A stretch of 34,568 nucleotides of DNA from Candidatus Berkelbacteria bacterium CG10_big_fil_rev_8_21_14_0_10_43_13 (GCA_002773985.1 PEZW01000021.1:2952-37519), one strand, 5' to 3'. Counted from the first letter of the stretch, positions 25,242 to 31,902 are shown. Numbers and translations: made by a program. The notes: a model not told the origin generated them from the letters alone.

Positions 25242-26771
25242 CTAAACTTTAGTAGATTCAGTCACACCAGAACGTTTTGTTGATTTTATTGTAACGCGGA
25301 AAACTTCCAAATAGTTGCCAGTCATCAGCCTTGTCTGGGATTCGAAAGCCGGCAATGAAGAAAATAAAATGCTTGAAAGTGGCAACACGATTGGTGTTAA
25401 AATCCAGTCATAAGCGATGCGCCAAAAAGATCGCTTGGTTCGGTGTGGTGGTGGCGGAAGAAGTAAGGTAGAAATTACCAGAGTAACGATCATACCAAGC
25501 CAAGCAATCATCAGCATCCTGCCATAGATAAAAGGGAAGCTGTAGGACAAGATATCAGAATGAAAATTTGCTTTGAACACTAGAGGTATCCACGACGAGG
25601 TTGCCATGATGAGAGGGTTGGTAGACCATGACAGATGTGATTCCCATAAAATCAAGGCATTCGCCCAACGATCAAAAAATGGAATTTTCGTGTCATTTAA
25701 GGTGTGTTCCATGACGTACGGGATGTCGGAAACGCCCCAGGACCAACGTTTTTTTTGCAGATATTGTTCCTTCATCGTTTCGACAAAACTATTAGCCAAA
25801 ACGGCGTCCTGATAAATCGGCGTATACATCGGCACAACTTCATGTCGACCATTGAATTTATAGTATGATCGCCAAAATTGATGACCGTCCTCGACGATTG
25901 TTTTTGTTGACCAAAAGTCTACTCGCTTGAGCGCCTCTAAACTCTGAGCTTGAGCCGAAAAATTTCGCAGGCGTGATGGCCGTGTCGTCACGATTAACTG
26001 CCAGAAAGATGAGCCGGTCGCGATCAGCCGATTGACCATTGGCACATCCCAGATGTTGTTGAAAAACATTGGCAATGGTTGAAAACTCTTATGGATTGGG
26101 TCATCATCAATTACATATTTAAATGTGAGATCGGCAAGATAGTTTTTGTCGACGACATGATCGGCATCCATCGTCGTGACGATGACGTCTTCGGCCGGTA
26201 TTTTGTTTTTATCAAAATATGGCAAGACCTGTTTAGCAGCGTAGGTGATGTTGCCACCCTTACCGATAACTTCGCCAGGAATATTTCCTGGGTGAAGCGT
26301 GGCTTCAAAATGTTTAAATTTACTACCAAATTCTTTTTCCAGTATCTGACTGTATTTTTGTGCCTGTTCTTTGTCGCGCTCTTCCGTACCCAAAACACAG
26401 ATAATTTTATCAGTCGGATAATTTGAATGAATGATCGCCGCTATCGAAGCACGCAAGATTGAGATGTCCTCCTTGTAGGTCGGTATGATGACGAGATGAT
26501 AGATCCGCTGCCAATCAAACGATTTATCAAGTGATTTCAATCTATCCAACCAGTTTATTTTTTGATCGCGGCGGAAGTTGCGATAGCCGACGATAAGACG
26601 ATATGCCATTATCACCGTCTTGATCAGCCAATAGACCATAAAAAATATCATAATTACTGCGAAAACCCGTGGGGAAATAATTGCTAAAACAATCGGTGAA
26701 ATGATTAAGATCCAGGCAAATGCGCCGGGCAAAATTTCAAACAGTCGTTTGTATTTCCATCTTGAGTTCAT
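25242..26771 (-). CDS. Membrane-embedded family 2 glycosyltransferase (cellulose-synthase-like)
   Basis: A 509-residue protein with two N-terminal helices (FAWILIISPIVLAIISP, FAVIMIFFMVYWLI), a cytoplasmic GT-A domain and C-terminal helices (about 390-440 and 460-480). The catalytic motifs of processive beta-glycosyltransferases are present: IPTYKEDISILRAS, the metal-binding TTMDADHVVD, an EDGHQFW acidic motif and QKKRW (QxxRW), used to hold the growing chain. This suggests synthesis of an extracellular polysaccharide. The ATG overlaps the stop of the upstream small membrane gene as ATGA, and the PMT-like gene follows after 8 nt, so the four genes form one operon. Confidence 0.92.
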   Translation of the reverse strand: MNSRWKYKRLFEILPGAFAWILIISPIVLAIISPRVFAVIMIFFMVYWLIKTVIMAYRLIVGYRNFRRDQKINWLDRLKSLDKSFDWQRIYHLVIIPTYKEDISILRASIAAIIHSNYPTDKIICVLGTEERDKEQAQKYSQILEKEFGSKFKHFEATLHPGNIPGEVIGKGGNITYAAKQVLPYFDKNKIPAEDVIVTTMDADHVVDKNYLADLTFKYVIDDDPIHKSFQPLPMFFNNIWDVPMVNRLIATGSSFWQLIVTTRPSRLRNFSAQAQSLEALKRVDFWSTKTIVEDGHQFWRSYYKFNGRHEVVPMYTPIYQDAVLANSFVETMKEQYLQKKRWSWGVSDIPYVMEHTLNDTKIPFFDRWANALILWESHLSWSTNPLIMATSSWIPLVFKANFHSDILSYSFPFIYGRMLMIAWLGMIVTLVISTLLLPPPPHRTKRSFWRIAYDWILTPIVLPLSSILFSSLPAFESQTRLMTGNYLEVFRVTIKSTKRSGVTESTKV

Positions 26772-27100
26772 AGATTGAGAAGATAAAATATCTCTAAAAT
26801 AAGCACCAGTGAGGTCAGCAAGAAACTGCTGAGAAATAGGAAATAACCGATTTCTTTTTCTTTATCGTGAGCGACAACTGCCAAAAAGGTATTTATCGCC
26901 ACCATGATTGCTAGTAATTTAATCGGATAAATATTAACACGAAGATAGACATATAGATCTGGACTACTTAATTGTCGCGACCAAATAAAATAATCAATGA
27001 CAAAAAGAATAAGTGTCAGAATAAAAAGTGTTCGGTCAGTAATATCGTCCCAGAGGGCACTTTTGAGTAGTTGATAATTTGTCTTGAAATAATTTTGCAT
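26768..27100 (-). CDS. Small three-helix membrane protein, first gene of the glycan operon
   Basis: A 110-residue protein with hydrophobic segments at about 26-41 (LFILTLILFVIDYFIW), 59-77 (IKLLAIMVAINTFLAVVA) and 86-108 (YFLFLSSFLLTSLVLILEIFYLL). I do not recognise a family. Its stop overlaps the next gene's start by ATGA, so it is coupled to the cellulose-synthase-like enzyme and may be a partner of it. No strong promoter was identified in the repeat-rich region upstream. Confidence 0.8.
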   Translation of the reverse strand: MQNYFKTNYQLLKSALWDDITDRTLFILTLILFVIDYFIWSRQLSSPDLYVYLRVNIYPIKLLAIMVAINTFLAVVAHDKEKEIGYFLFLSSFLLTSLVLILEIFYLLNL

Positions 27101-27107
27101 GATATTG

Positions 27108-27164
27108 GTGGATAGAAGTTAGTGGATAGTTGATAGAAGTTAGTAGATAGTGGATAGTTGATAG
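27108..27164. repeat. Short tandem repeats, left flank of the four-helix-bundle gene
   Basis: Irregular units built on GTGGATAGTTGATAGAAGTTAGT. The complement of the same motif (CTATCCACTATAATCTATC, repeated) lies at 27561-27605, so the gene between is bracketed by inverted, internally repeated sequence. Confidence 0.75.
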
Positions 27165-27202
27165 TTTATGGGTAATATTTTATTTATGATAGGGTGGCAT
27201 GG

Positions 27203-27550
27203 TCAGGGAGTAAGTTTTTTAGATTTAATTAGCCCGCTTAGCATTTTACAGATTTCTTCAATTTCAACAAACCAGTCATCTTTCTTTAATAATTCAAGCC
27301 CTTCGCAGATCTCTAATATTGCAATTAATTCGTAAGCTGAGGCCTGAGCAATACGGTAAAAATGACATTTTTCTTTTGGCGCAAATCTACCCGATCCTTC
27401 TGCAATGTTTAATGTGATCGAAGTAACCGCGCCAATCAACTGATCTTGCAATCGTTTGAAACGATATGGAAATTTTACTGCAACCCGACATAATTCAATC
27501 GAAAGTTTTAACGACCTATTGTAAACAGTCAGATTTTGAGACTGAAACAT
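27203..27550 (-). CDS. Four-helix-bundle protein of the 23S rRNA intervening-sequence (S23/IVP) family
   Basis: A 115-residue all-helical protein with the family signatures: LKLSIELCRVAVKFPYRFKRLQDQLIGAVTSITLNIAEGSGRFAPKEKCHFYRIAQASAYELIAILEICEGL. The S/T-I-x-x-N-I-A-E-G-x-G-R motif and the later S-x-x-E helix are diagnostic. Homologues were first seen inside 23S rRNA intervening sequences and occur as DGR accessory (Avd-like) proteins; their basic pentameric bundle binds nucleic acid. No reverse transcriptase or rRNA is nearby. The gene is bracketed by inverted repeats, and it lies just downstream of the damaged tRNA-Thr, so it may be a mobile passenger. Confidence 0.88.
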   Translation of the reverse strand: MFQSQNLTVYNRSLKLSIELCRVAVKFPYRFKRLQDQLIGAVTSITLNIAEGSGRFAPKEKCHFYRIAQASAYELIAILEICEGLELLKKDDWFVEIEEICKMLSGLIKSKKLTP

Positions 27551-27560
27551 ATACGCCCCC

Positions 27561-27605
27561 CCTATCCACTATAATCTATCCCCTATCCACTATAATCTAT
27601 CCACT
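27561..27605. repeat. Short tandem repeats, right flank of the four-helix-bundle gene
   Basis: Two copies of CTATCCACTATAATCTATCC followed by CCACTCTTAACTAACTATGG. A diverged version of the same string (CCCTATCTACTAAAAACTACC...CTAATCTATGG) precedes tRNA-Gly(CCC) at about 28104-28145, so this spacer has been duplicated along with the tRNA 3' border. Confidence 0.7.
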
Positions 27606-27617
27606 CTTAACTAACTA

Positions 27618-27743
27618 TGGAGCCGATGAGAGGAGTTGAACCTCCGACCTTACCCCGCCCAAGCAGCGAGGGCGGGGCGAGCTTTACGAAAGTGCTGCTC
27701 TACTTCACCCCGCCTTGGGCTCAGGCGGGGCAAGCTGAGCTAA
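27618..27743 (-). pseudogene. Damaged tRNA-Thr(CGT) interrupted by two GC-rich palindromes
   Basis: Minus-strand reading finds the pieces of a tRNA-Thr in order: TTAGCTCAGCT, an insert, GTAGAGCA, GCACT-TTCGTAA-AGC with anticodon CGT, a second insert, then GGTC, T-arm GGAGG-TTCAACT-CCTCT, and CATCGGC-TCCA. The inserts, about 28-30 nt each, are hairpins with CCCCGCCT/AGGCGGGG and CCCCGCCC/GGGCGGGG stems; one lies in the D-loop and the other after the anticodon arm. The 5' acceptor strand GCCGATG is replaced by the end of the GIY-YIG coding region, so the molecule could not fold normally. An intact tRNA-Thr(CGT) lies on the other side of the GIY-YIG gene. Confidence 0.8.
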
Positions 27744-27968
27744 GAATTCCTTGTATTTTCTATTCTTCTTTTTCAACCAAATTTCGTGTTTTCTGGCTTC
27801 TAAGTAATTAGTGTGTTCTTTAAAGTAAACTAATTTCCATGGTCTTTTTTGAGAAGTTGTCTTTAATTTTCCGCAATTATGTTCGTGCAAGCGCTTCTCT
27901 GGGTCTTCAGTAATCCCAGTGTAGAAGTTGTTGTCCTTTTCACTTTTAATAAGATAAGTGTAAATCAT
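27705..27968 (-). CDS. Single-domain GIY-YIG endonuclease (UPF0213-like) between tRNA-Thr copies
   Basis: An 87-residue protein from ATG 27968; the ORF track's longer start would run into tRNA-Thr and is rejected. The core is TYLIKSEKDNNFYTGITEDPEKRLHEHNCGK, with GIY (TYL), YIG (FYTG), the arginine and histidine of KRLHEH and the late glutamate in ARKHEIWLKKK. Family members are free-standing nuclease domains; some are homing-type, others act in repair, and targets are mostly unknown. The ATG is only two nt after the CCA of tRNA-Thr, and the last codons (LAQLAPPEPKAG) are read through the D-arm of the damaged tRNA-Thr and its inserted palindrome, so the native C-terminus has been replaced or extended. 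Confidence 0.85.
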   Translation of the reverse strand: MIYTYLIKSEKDNNFYTGITEDPEKRLHEHNCGKLKTTSQKRPWKLVYFKEHTNYLEARKHEIWLKKKNRKYKEFLAQLAPPEPKAG

Positions 27969-27970
27969 TT

Positions 27971-28046
27971 TGGAGCCGAAGGCGAGATTCGAACTCGCGA
28001 CCTCCACTTTACGAAAGTGTTGCTCTACCAGCTGAGCTACATCGGC
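27971..28046 (-). tRNA. tRNA-Thr(CGT)
   Basis: A 76-nt cloverleaf on the minus strand: acceptor GCCGATG with CTTCGGC-type 3' strand (G-U and one weak pair near the base), D-arm GCTC/GAGC, anticodon stem ACACT/AGTGG-type around TTCGTAA (anticodon CGT), T-arm GCGAG-TTCGAAT-CTCGC, T73 and encoded CCA. The GIY-YIG ATG follows after two bases. Confidence 0.95.
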
Positions 28047-28142
28047 AAGATTTCAGCAGATAGCGGGTAAATGATAGTTTACAGGGAAACAAAAAACACT
28101 TCTTCCCTATCTACTAAAAACTACCCTCTTTCAACTAATCTA

Positions 28143-28216
28143 TGGAGCGAGTAGGCGGAATCGGACCGCCGCCTCAACCTTGGGAAGGTCGCATTCTACC
28201 ACTAAACTATACTCGC
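28143..28216 (-). tRNA. tRNA-Gly(CCC)
   Basis: A 74-nt cloverleaf on the minus strand: acceptor GCGAGTA/TACTCGC, anticodon stem CGACC/GGTTG around TTCCCAA (anticodon CCC), T-arm GGCGG-TCCGATT-CCGCC, T73 and encoded CCA. The T-loop begins TCC instead of TTC, an unusual base. Its 5' arm sequence is partly repeated at 28302-28314. Confidence 0.93.
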
Positions 28217-28245
28217 CAACAACTATGAAGGAGGAGGAAGGACGC

Positions 28246-28267
28246 ACCTGCCTGCCGGCAGGCAGGT
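28246..28267. repeat. 22-bp perfect palindrome
   Basis: ACCTGCCTGCC followed directly by its complement GGCAGGCAGGT. Short palindromes of this kind are scattered through many CPR genomes. It lies 29 nt upstream of tRNA-Gly(CCC) in that gene's orientation. Confidence 0.85.
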
Positions 28268-28273
28268 TTTGCC

Positions 28274-28340
28274 ACCCCGCCTGCACCCAAGGCGGGGCAA
28301 GCTAAACTATACTTTACCCCGACCTAAATTTCAGGCGGGG
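28274..28340. repeat. Two GC-rich palindromic elements with a tRNA-Gly fragment between them
   Basis: CCCCGCCT-gcaccca-AGGCGGGG at 28275-28297 and CCCCGACCT...AGGCGGGG at 28317-28340 belong to the family inserted in the damaged tRNA-Thr. Between them CTAAACTATACT (28302-28313) copies the 5' arm of tRNA-Gly(CCC). The stretch 28217-28709 holds no gene; apart from these palindromes and the long stem-loop at 28473-28625 it is AT-rich and unremarkable. Confidence 0.75.
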
Positions 28341-28472
28341 CCGCAGATGGCGTATATTTAACAATCTCTAGCTTAAAATTTACCACTTTCACTCGATAAT
28401 AACAACACTTTTACCGTTGATAATCAGAAAACTGCCTACATTTACAAACAGAGTAAAAAACGGTTTAATTAT

Positions 28473-28625
28473 ATTAGTCTCTAACGCGTTATATGTAATT
28501 ATTGTTCGAAGCTGAAAACTATCAGCTGAGAACTTAAAAAGTTTATTAAACTTCTCACTTCCGCTCGAAGAATAAAAAAACAGTTAAATGTTAATTTAAT
28601 TGCACATAACGCGTTAGTTTCTAAT
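28473..28625. repeat. 153-bp long inverted repeat (MITE-like or structured RNA)
   Basis: Arms of 21 bp (CTAACGCGTTATATGTAATTA, 28481-28501, against 28597-28617) match with two differences, one of which leaves a G-U-type pair in RNA. After a 3-nt mismatch the stem continues as ATTAG/CTAAT. Inside are a second hairpin AGCTGA/TCAGCT and a partly paired TTCGAAGC/GCTCGAAG. No ORF is present. It could be a miniature inverted-repeat element or a regulatory RNA of the amidase gene 84 nt downstream. Confidence 0.7.
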
Positions 28626-28709
28626 AAAAACCTTAGTTTCAGAAAAAAATCAGTATGTTTTAGTATTGTTAAAAGGTTTATGATGTTAAATTGTTCAATA
28701 GCTTAGCTC

Positions 28710-29504
28710 ATGATTAGATACCGCCAAAAACAAAAACGACGCAAAACTATGGCTATCGCCGTTTTTCTTTTTTTAATATTCGCTGCAGCCGGAATAAGTT
28801 TTTTAATTTCATCGCGAAATTCACAAATTATTGCAACTGCAGACACCACAGAACCTGACAACCCTGATACCCTACCAAAAGGTAGTGTGACGGAAGAAGC
28901 TCCAACAAAAACAGAGATAGTTTGCCTCGATCCTGGTCATGGTGGTAAGGACGCCGGAGCTGTTTACAAAAACATCACAGAATCAGAACTAAACCTAAAA
29001 GTCGCATTACAAGTCAGAGATATGTTGGAGGCCGACGGATACAAGGTATATATGAGCAGGTCTGACGATTCGTTTGTCTACAAACGTCCTCGCGCCAGAT
29101 ATTGTAATTCTATCAATGCCTCGATAATGGTGGCGATTCATCATAATTCCTACAACACTGACCACAACGTGAATTACAGCACAGCCCTTTACAACAAAGA
29201 TATCGACAAGGCTCTGGCCGCCAGCGTTTTGAACGCCGTTTCAGAAAAACTGAATACCAGAAATCAGGGTATCGCCACCTTCGACGACTCCCTGCTTTAT
29301 ATCGCCACGATGCCAGCGATGCTGTCTGAAGCAACTTTTATTACCAGTAGTGCTGAATATCAGCAAATCATTCAGAAAAATTCGCCACGAATTACTGCCG
29401 AAGCACAAGGCATCGCTACCGGTATTGAAAACTATTTCGCCGACCAGACAGCTTCGGCTGATATCACGAGTACAGACTCTCTTATCATCGACAGACCCGA
29501 CTAG
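28710..29504 (+). CDS. N-acetylmuramoyl-L-alanine amidase (Amidase_3)
   Basis: A 264-residue zinc peptidoglycan hydrolase that cuts the bond between N-acetylmuramic acid and the stem peptide. A membrane segment at about 15-33 (MAIAVFLFLIFAAAGISFLIS) leads to a linker and the catalytic domain from about residue 70. Zinc ligands: His77 in DPGHGGKD, Glu91 in ITESELNL and a histidine of AIHHNS near 144; the catalytic glutamate is in LSEATFI near 207. All are present, so it should be active. There is no SPOR, SH3 or LysM cell-wall-binding domain. The N-terminal anchor places it at the outer face of the membrane. A terminator follows the gene. Confidence 0.93.
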   Translation: MIRYRQKQKRRKTMAIAVFLFLIFAAAGISFLISSRNSQIIATADTTEPDNPDTLPKGSVTEEAPTKTEIVCLDPGHGGKDAGAVYKNITESELNLKVALQVRDMLEADGYKVYMSRSDDSFVYKRPRARYCNSINASIMVAIHHNSYNTDHNVNYSTALYNKDIDKALAASVLNAVSEKLNTRNQGIATFDDSLLYIATMPAMLSEATFITSSAEYQQIIQKNSPRITAEAQGIATGIENYFADQTASADITSTDSLIIDRPD

Positions 29505-29540
29505 CCAGGTTCGATAGCAAATTTATGCTATTTAATCTTG

Positions 29541-29564
29541 AAAACAGGCTTCGTCTGTTTTTTT
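29541..29564 (+). terminator. Terminator after the amidase gene
   Basis: AAAACAG (29541-29547) pairs with CTGTTTT (29555-29561) around GCTTCGT, and the T-run continues to 29564. The ORF-track start of the polymerase (29538) lies in this hairpin, which argues for the later start. Confidence 0.75.
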
Positions 29565-29600
29565 GTTGATAACTTTGTTCAGTTTTTGTTCGGTTTAGTT

Positions 29601-29606
29601 TATACT
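29601..29606 (+). promoter_or_regulatory. -10 box of a probably leaderless polymerase transcript
   Basis: TATACT ends six nt before the ATG at 29613. No good -35 hexamer is seen at 16-18 nt spacing. Confidence 0.45.
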
Positions 29607-29612
29607 GGTGAT

Positions 29613-30896
29613 ATGGGCATAAATACTGAGCCAAAAAATTACCAAGTCCTTTTTCTCGACATGAACTCTTTTTTTGCTTCAGTCGAGCAACAGGTCCGAC
29701 CGGAATTGCGCGGCAAACCGATTGGCGTCGCGCCATACACTGGTGACTCCGGCTGTATCATTGCCGCCTCGATCGAGGCCAAGCGACAGGGTGTCAAAAT
29801 CTGTCGCATTGGTGAGGCTAAAAAAATCATACCAAGTATGACTATTTTAGAGGCTCGCCCAGCGCTGTATATGCTTTATCACAAAGAAATTCGCAAAGTT
29901 ATCGAAAAATTTACACCTTACTATCGCGCCATGAGTATCGATGAGTTTGCTATTTGCCTGACACCGCTGGATCAAAATTACAATAATTCGATTAAATTAG
30001 CCCGAAAAATTAAACAAACAATAAAGTCTGAAGTTGGTGACTATTTGAATTGTTCAGTTGGAATAAGCACCAGCAAATTTCTCGCCAAGATGGCGGCGAG
30101 CAGTCAAAAACCCGATGGTTTGGTCGTCTTGAATCTTGGTCAACTTGAAAATTTTTACGCCAAATTAAAACTAACCGATCTGACCGGTGTCAACTTTCGG
30201 ACAGAAGCGAGATTAAATTTTATCGGTATCAAATCACCACTTGATTTTTATAACTGTAATTTGAGTTATCTATCAACGACCTTAAAACACGCCGGCAAAA
30301 ATTGGTATTATCGTCTTCGCGGTTATGAAGTCGATGACTTTATTTCCAAGACAAAAACTATTGGTCATTCTCATGTTTTAGAACCGGCCTTGCGTGACAA
30401 AAACTCCGCTCTTTCTGTTTTACACAAATTAGTTTTTAAGGCCGGATATCGTTTGCGACAAGAAAATTATTTGGCTGGCGGAGTCTATCTCACAATCGGT
30501 TTTTCAGATCGGACGACCTTTAGTCAATCACAAAAATCAGTCGATTTTTTTTCCGACAATATGACGTTTTGGCAAAAAATAGAATTAATCCTGAAAAAAT
30601 GTCCCTGGCCCGGTCAGCCTGTCTCGCCGTCGGTCTCGGCTGGCCCAAGCCCAGACGGAAGTCAAGGCGGACCGATTTATCTGGCGGTCGGTGCTTTCAA
30701 TTTGAAGAAAAATAAAGGCGAGCAAATTTCTATTTTTGCCGAAATAGAAAAACGCAAAAAGTTGGCGACTGCACTTGATCATATAAACGATGATTTCGGC
30801 GCCGACACCGTTATCTCCGCCTCAATGATGCAAGCCGGTGATTCCGCCCCCGATCGCATCCCCTTCGGCCGCCCACGATATGACATTTTGCACTAA
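29613..30896 (+). CDS. Y-family DNA polymerase (DinB/UmuC-like)
   Basis: A 427-residue translesion polymerase. I choose ATG 29613 because the longer ORF begins within the upstream terminator. The catalytic acids are Asp16 in FLDMNSFFASVEQ and Asp110-Glu111 in SIDEFAICL. The first motif reads D-M-N, between the DinB (DMD) and UmuC (DVN) patterns, so the subgroup is uncertain. GISTSKFLAKMAAS...KPDG and the thumb LTGVNFRTEARLNFIGI follow, then the little-finger domain. Near residue 332-350 is a Pro/Ser/Gly-rich stretch (PVSPSVSAGPSPDGSQGG), coded by a GC-rich part-palindromic segment, that looks like an in-frame insertion. No C-terminal beta-clamp peptide was identified with confidence. It likely acts in lesion bypass. 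Confidence 0.9.
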   Translation: MGINTEPKNYQVLFLDMNSFFASVEQQVRPELRGKPIGVAPYTGDSGCIIAASIEAKRQGVKICRIGEAKKIIPSMTILEARPALYMLYHKEIRKVIEKFTPYYRAMSIDEFAICLTPLDQNYNNSIKLARKIKQTIKSEVGDYLNCSVGISTSKFLAKMAASSQKPDGLVVLNLGQLENFYAKLKLTDLTGVNFRTEARLNFIGIKSPLDFYNCNLSYLSTTLKHAGKNWYYRLRGYEVDDFISKTKTIGHSHVLEPALRDKNSALSVLHKLVFKAGYRLRQENYLAGGVYLTIGFSDRTTFSQSQKSVDFFSDNMTFWQKIELILKKCPWPGQPVSPSVSAGPSPDGSQGGPIYLAVGAFNLKKNKGEQISIFAEIEKRKKLATALDHINDDFGADTVISASMMQAGDSAPDRIPFGRPRYDILH

Positions 30897-30921
30897 AAAA
30901 TTTAAAAGTTTAATTTTATTA

Positions 30922-30930
30922 TGTTATCAT
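30922..30930 (+). promoter_or_regulatory. Extended -10 promoter of uppP
   Basis: TGT-TATCAT matches an extended -10 (TGn plus TATCAT, 30925-30930) and ends six nt before the ATG, which suggests a leaderless mRNA. Confidence 0.45.
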
Positions 30931-30936
30931 TAGCTT

Positions 30937-31704
30937 ATGACAATATTGCATTCAATAATTCTCGGTATTATCGAAGGAATTACGGAGTTTTTGCCGATCT
31001 CTTCGACCGCTCATTTGGTTTTGGTTTCTCATTTACTTCAAATCAGCCAATCTGAATTTGTCAAAACCTTCGAAATATCTATTCAATTCGGTGCTATCTT
31101 GGCAGTTCTATATTTGTATTGGCAAAAAATTTTCCATAACTTTGAAGTCTTAAAACGCATCATCGTTGCCTTTATCCCGACCGGAATTTTGGGCTTAATA
31201 TTTTACAAAGTTGTCAAAAATTTCCTGCTTGAAGATATATCCGTCATCATCTGGGCGATGATTCTCGGTGGTGTTTTTCTGATTCTTTTCGAACGTTGGC
31301 ACCAAGAAAAAGCTGAAGCAACTGCTCAGCTTGAAAATATCACTTACAAGCAATGCCTTGTTCTCGGTGTTTTTCAGTCTTTCGCCATGGTTCCCGGGGT
31401 TTCGAGGTCAGCGGCGACAATCATCGGAGGTCTTTTCTTGGGACTGAAGCGCAAAACCATCGTTGAGTTTTCTTTTCTCCTCGCGCTACCGACAATGCTG
31501 GCGGCGGCAGGATATGACTTGATTAAAACCAGCGCAACCTTCACTTCAAATGATTTTTTTGCGCTCGGTATTGGATTTGCGGTTTCGTTCGTCGTCGCCG
31601 TACTGGCAATTAAATTTTTACTCGATTATGTCCGCAAACATGACTTTACCGCTTTTGGCATCTACCGCATCGTCGCCGGCATCGTATTACTTTTGACTCT
31701 CTAA
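30937..31704 (+). CDS. uppP: Undecaprenyl-diphosphatase UppP (BacA family)
   Basis: A 255-residue integral membrane phosphatase that converts undecaprenyl diphosphate to the monophosphate carrier needed for peptidoglycan and surface glycans. Both family motifs are present: the (E/Q)xxxE region GIIEGITEFLPISSTAHLVL (residues about 9-28) and PGVSRSAATI near 150. About seven membrane helices are visible, such as SFLLALPTMLAAAGY and FFALGIGFAVSFVVAVLAI. The length is slightly below E. coli UppP (273). It would recycle the lipid carrier used by the glycosyltransferase operon at 22.7-27.1 kb. Confidence 0.95.
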   Translation: MTILHSIILGIIEGITEFLPISSTAHLVLVSHLLQISQSEFVKTFEISIQFGAILAVLYLYWQKIFHNFEVLKRIIVAFIPTGILGLIFYKVVKNFLLEDISVIIWAMILGGVFLILFERWHQEKAEATAQLENITYKQCLVLGVFQSFAMVPGVSRSAATIIGGLFLGLKRKTIVEFSFLLALPTMLAAAGYDLIKTSATFTSNDFFALGIGFAVSFVVAVLAIKFLLDYVRKHDFTAFGIYRIVAGIVLLLTL

Positions 31705-31793
31705 TATTTTGTAAATATAAGATCCGCCAGAGTTTACCCGGTATTCTGATACGGGACAGGAATGACAGCCGTGTTAGCGGTTATGTTTTTTTG

Positions 31794-31822
31794 TTGAATT
31801 ATATCTCAAAAAGTGATAATAT
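31794..31822 (+). promoter_or_regulatory. Promoter upstream of the truncated tRNA-Asp
   Basis: TTGAAT (31794-31799) and TAATAT (31817-31822) are 17 nt apart, 20 nt before the truncated tRNA-Asp. It may be the original tRNA-Asp promoter and may now drive the fragment, the GIY-YIG gene and the intact tRNA as one transcript. A D-arm-like string GTGTTAGCGGTTAT at 31771-31784 lies just upstream. Confidence 0.55.
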
Positions 31823-31842
31823 CTTGGTTGTCACGCTAGCAC

Positions 31843-31894
31843 GGGGTCGTAGTGTAGCGGTTATCACGAGCCGATGGACATCGGCTAGATCGCC
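31843..31894 (+). pseudogene. Truncated tRNA-Asp (5' part only) with altered anticodon arm
   Basis: The first 26 bases, GGGGTCGTAGTGTAGCGGTT and onward to ATCACG, equal those of the intact tRNA-Asp at 32194. AGATCGCC of the variable region also matches. Between them the anticodon arm is replaced by AGCCGAT-GGAC-ATCGGCT, a perfect hairpin without the GTC anticodon. The T-arm and 3' acceptor are absent, and eight bases later the GIY-YIG gene starts. Confidence 0.85.
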
Positions 31895-31902
31895 AACAAA
31901 AT

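Noticed and set aside
27108-27164. CRISPR-like short repeats
   Set aside because: Units are irregular, abut one another without unique spacers, and no cas genes are present.
28473-28625. 6S RNA or tmRNA candidate
   Set aside because: The stem lacks a clear central bubble and there is no tRNA-like end or tag frame; left as an unclassified inverted repeat.
28217-28709. Possible replication origin in the AT-rich, stem-loop-containing gap
   Set aside because: No cluster of TTATNCACA boxes and no dnaA, dnaN or rpmH nearby.
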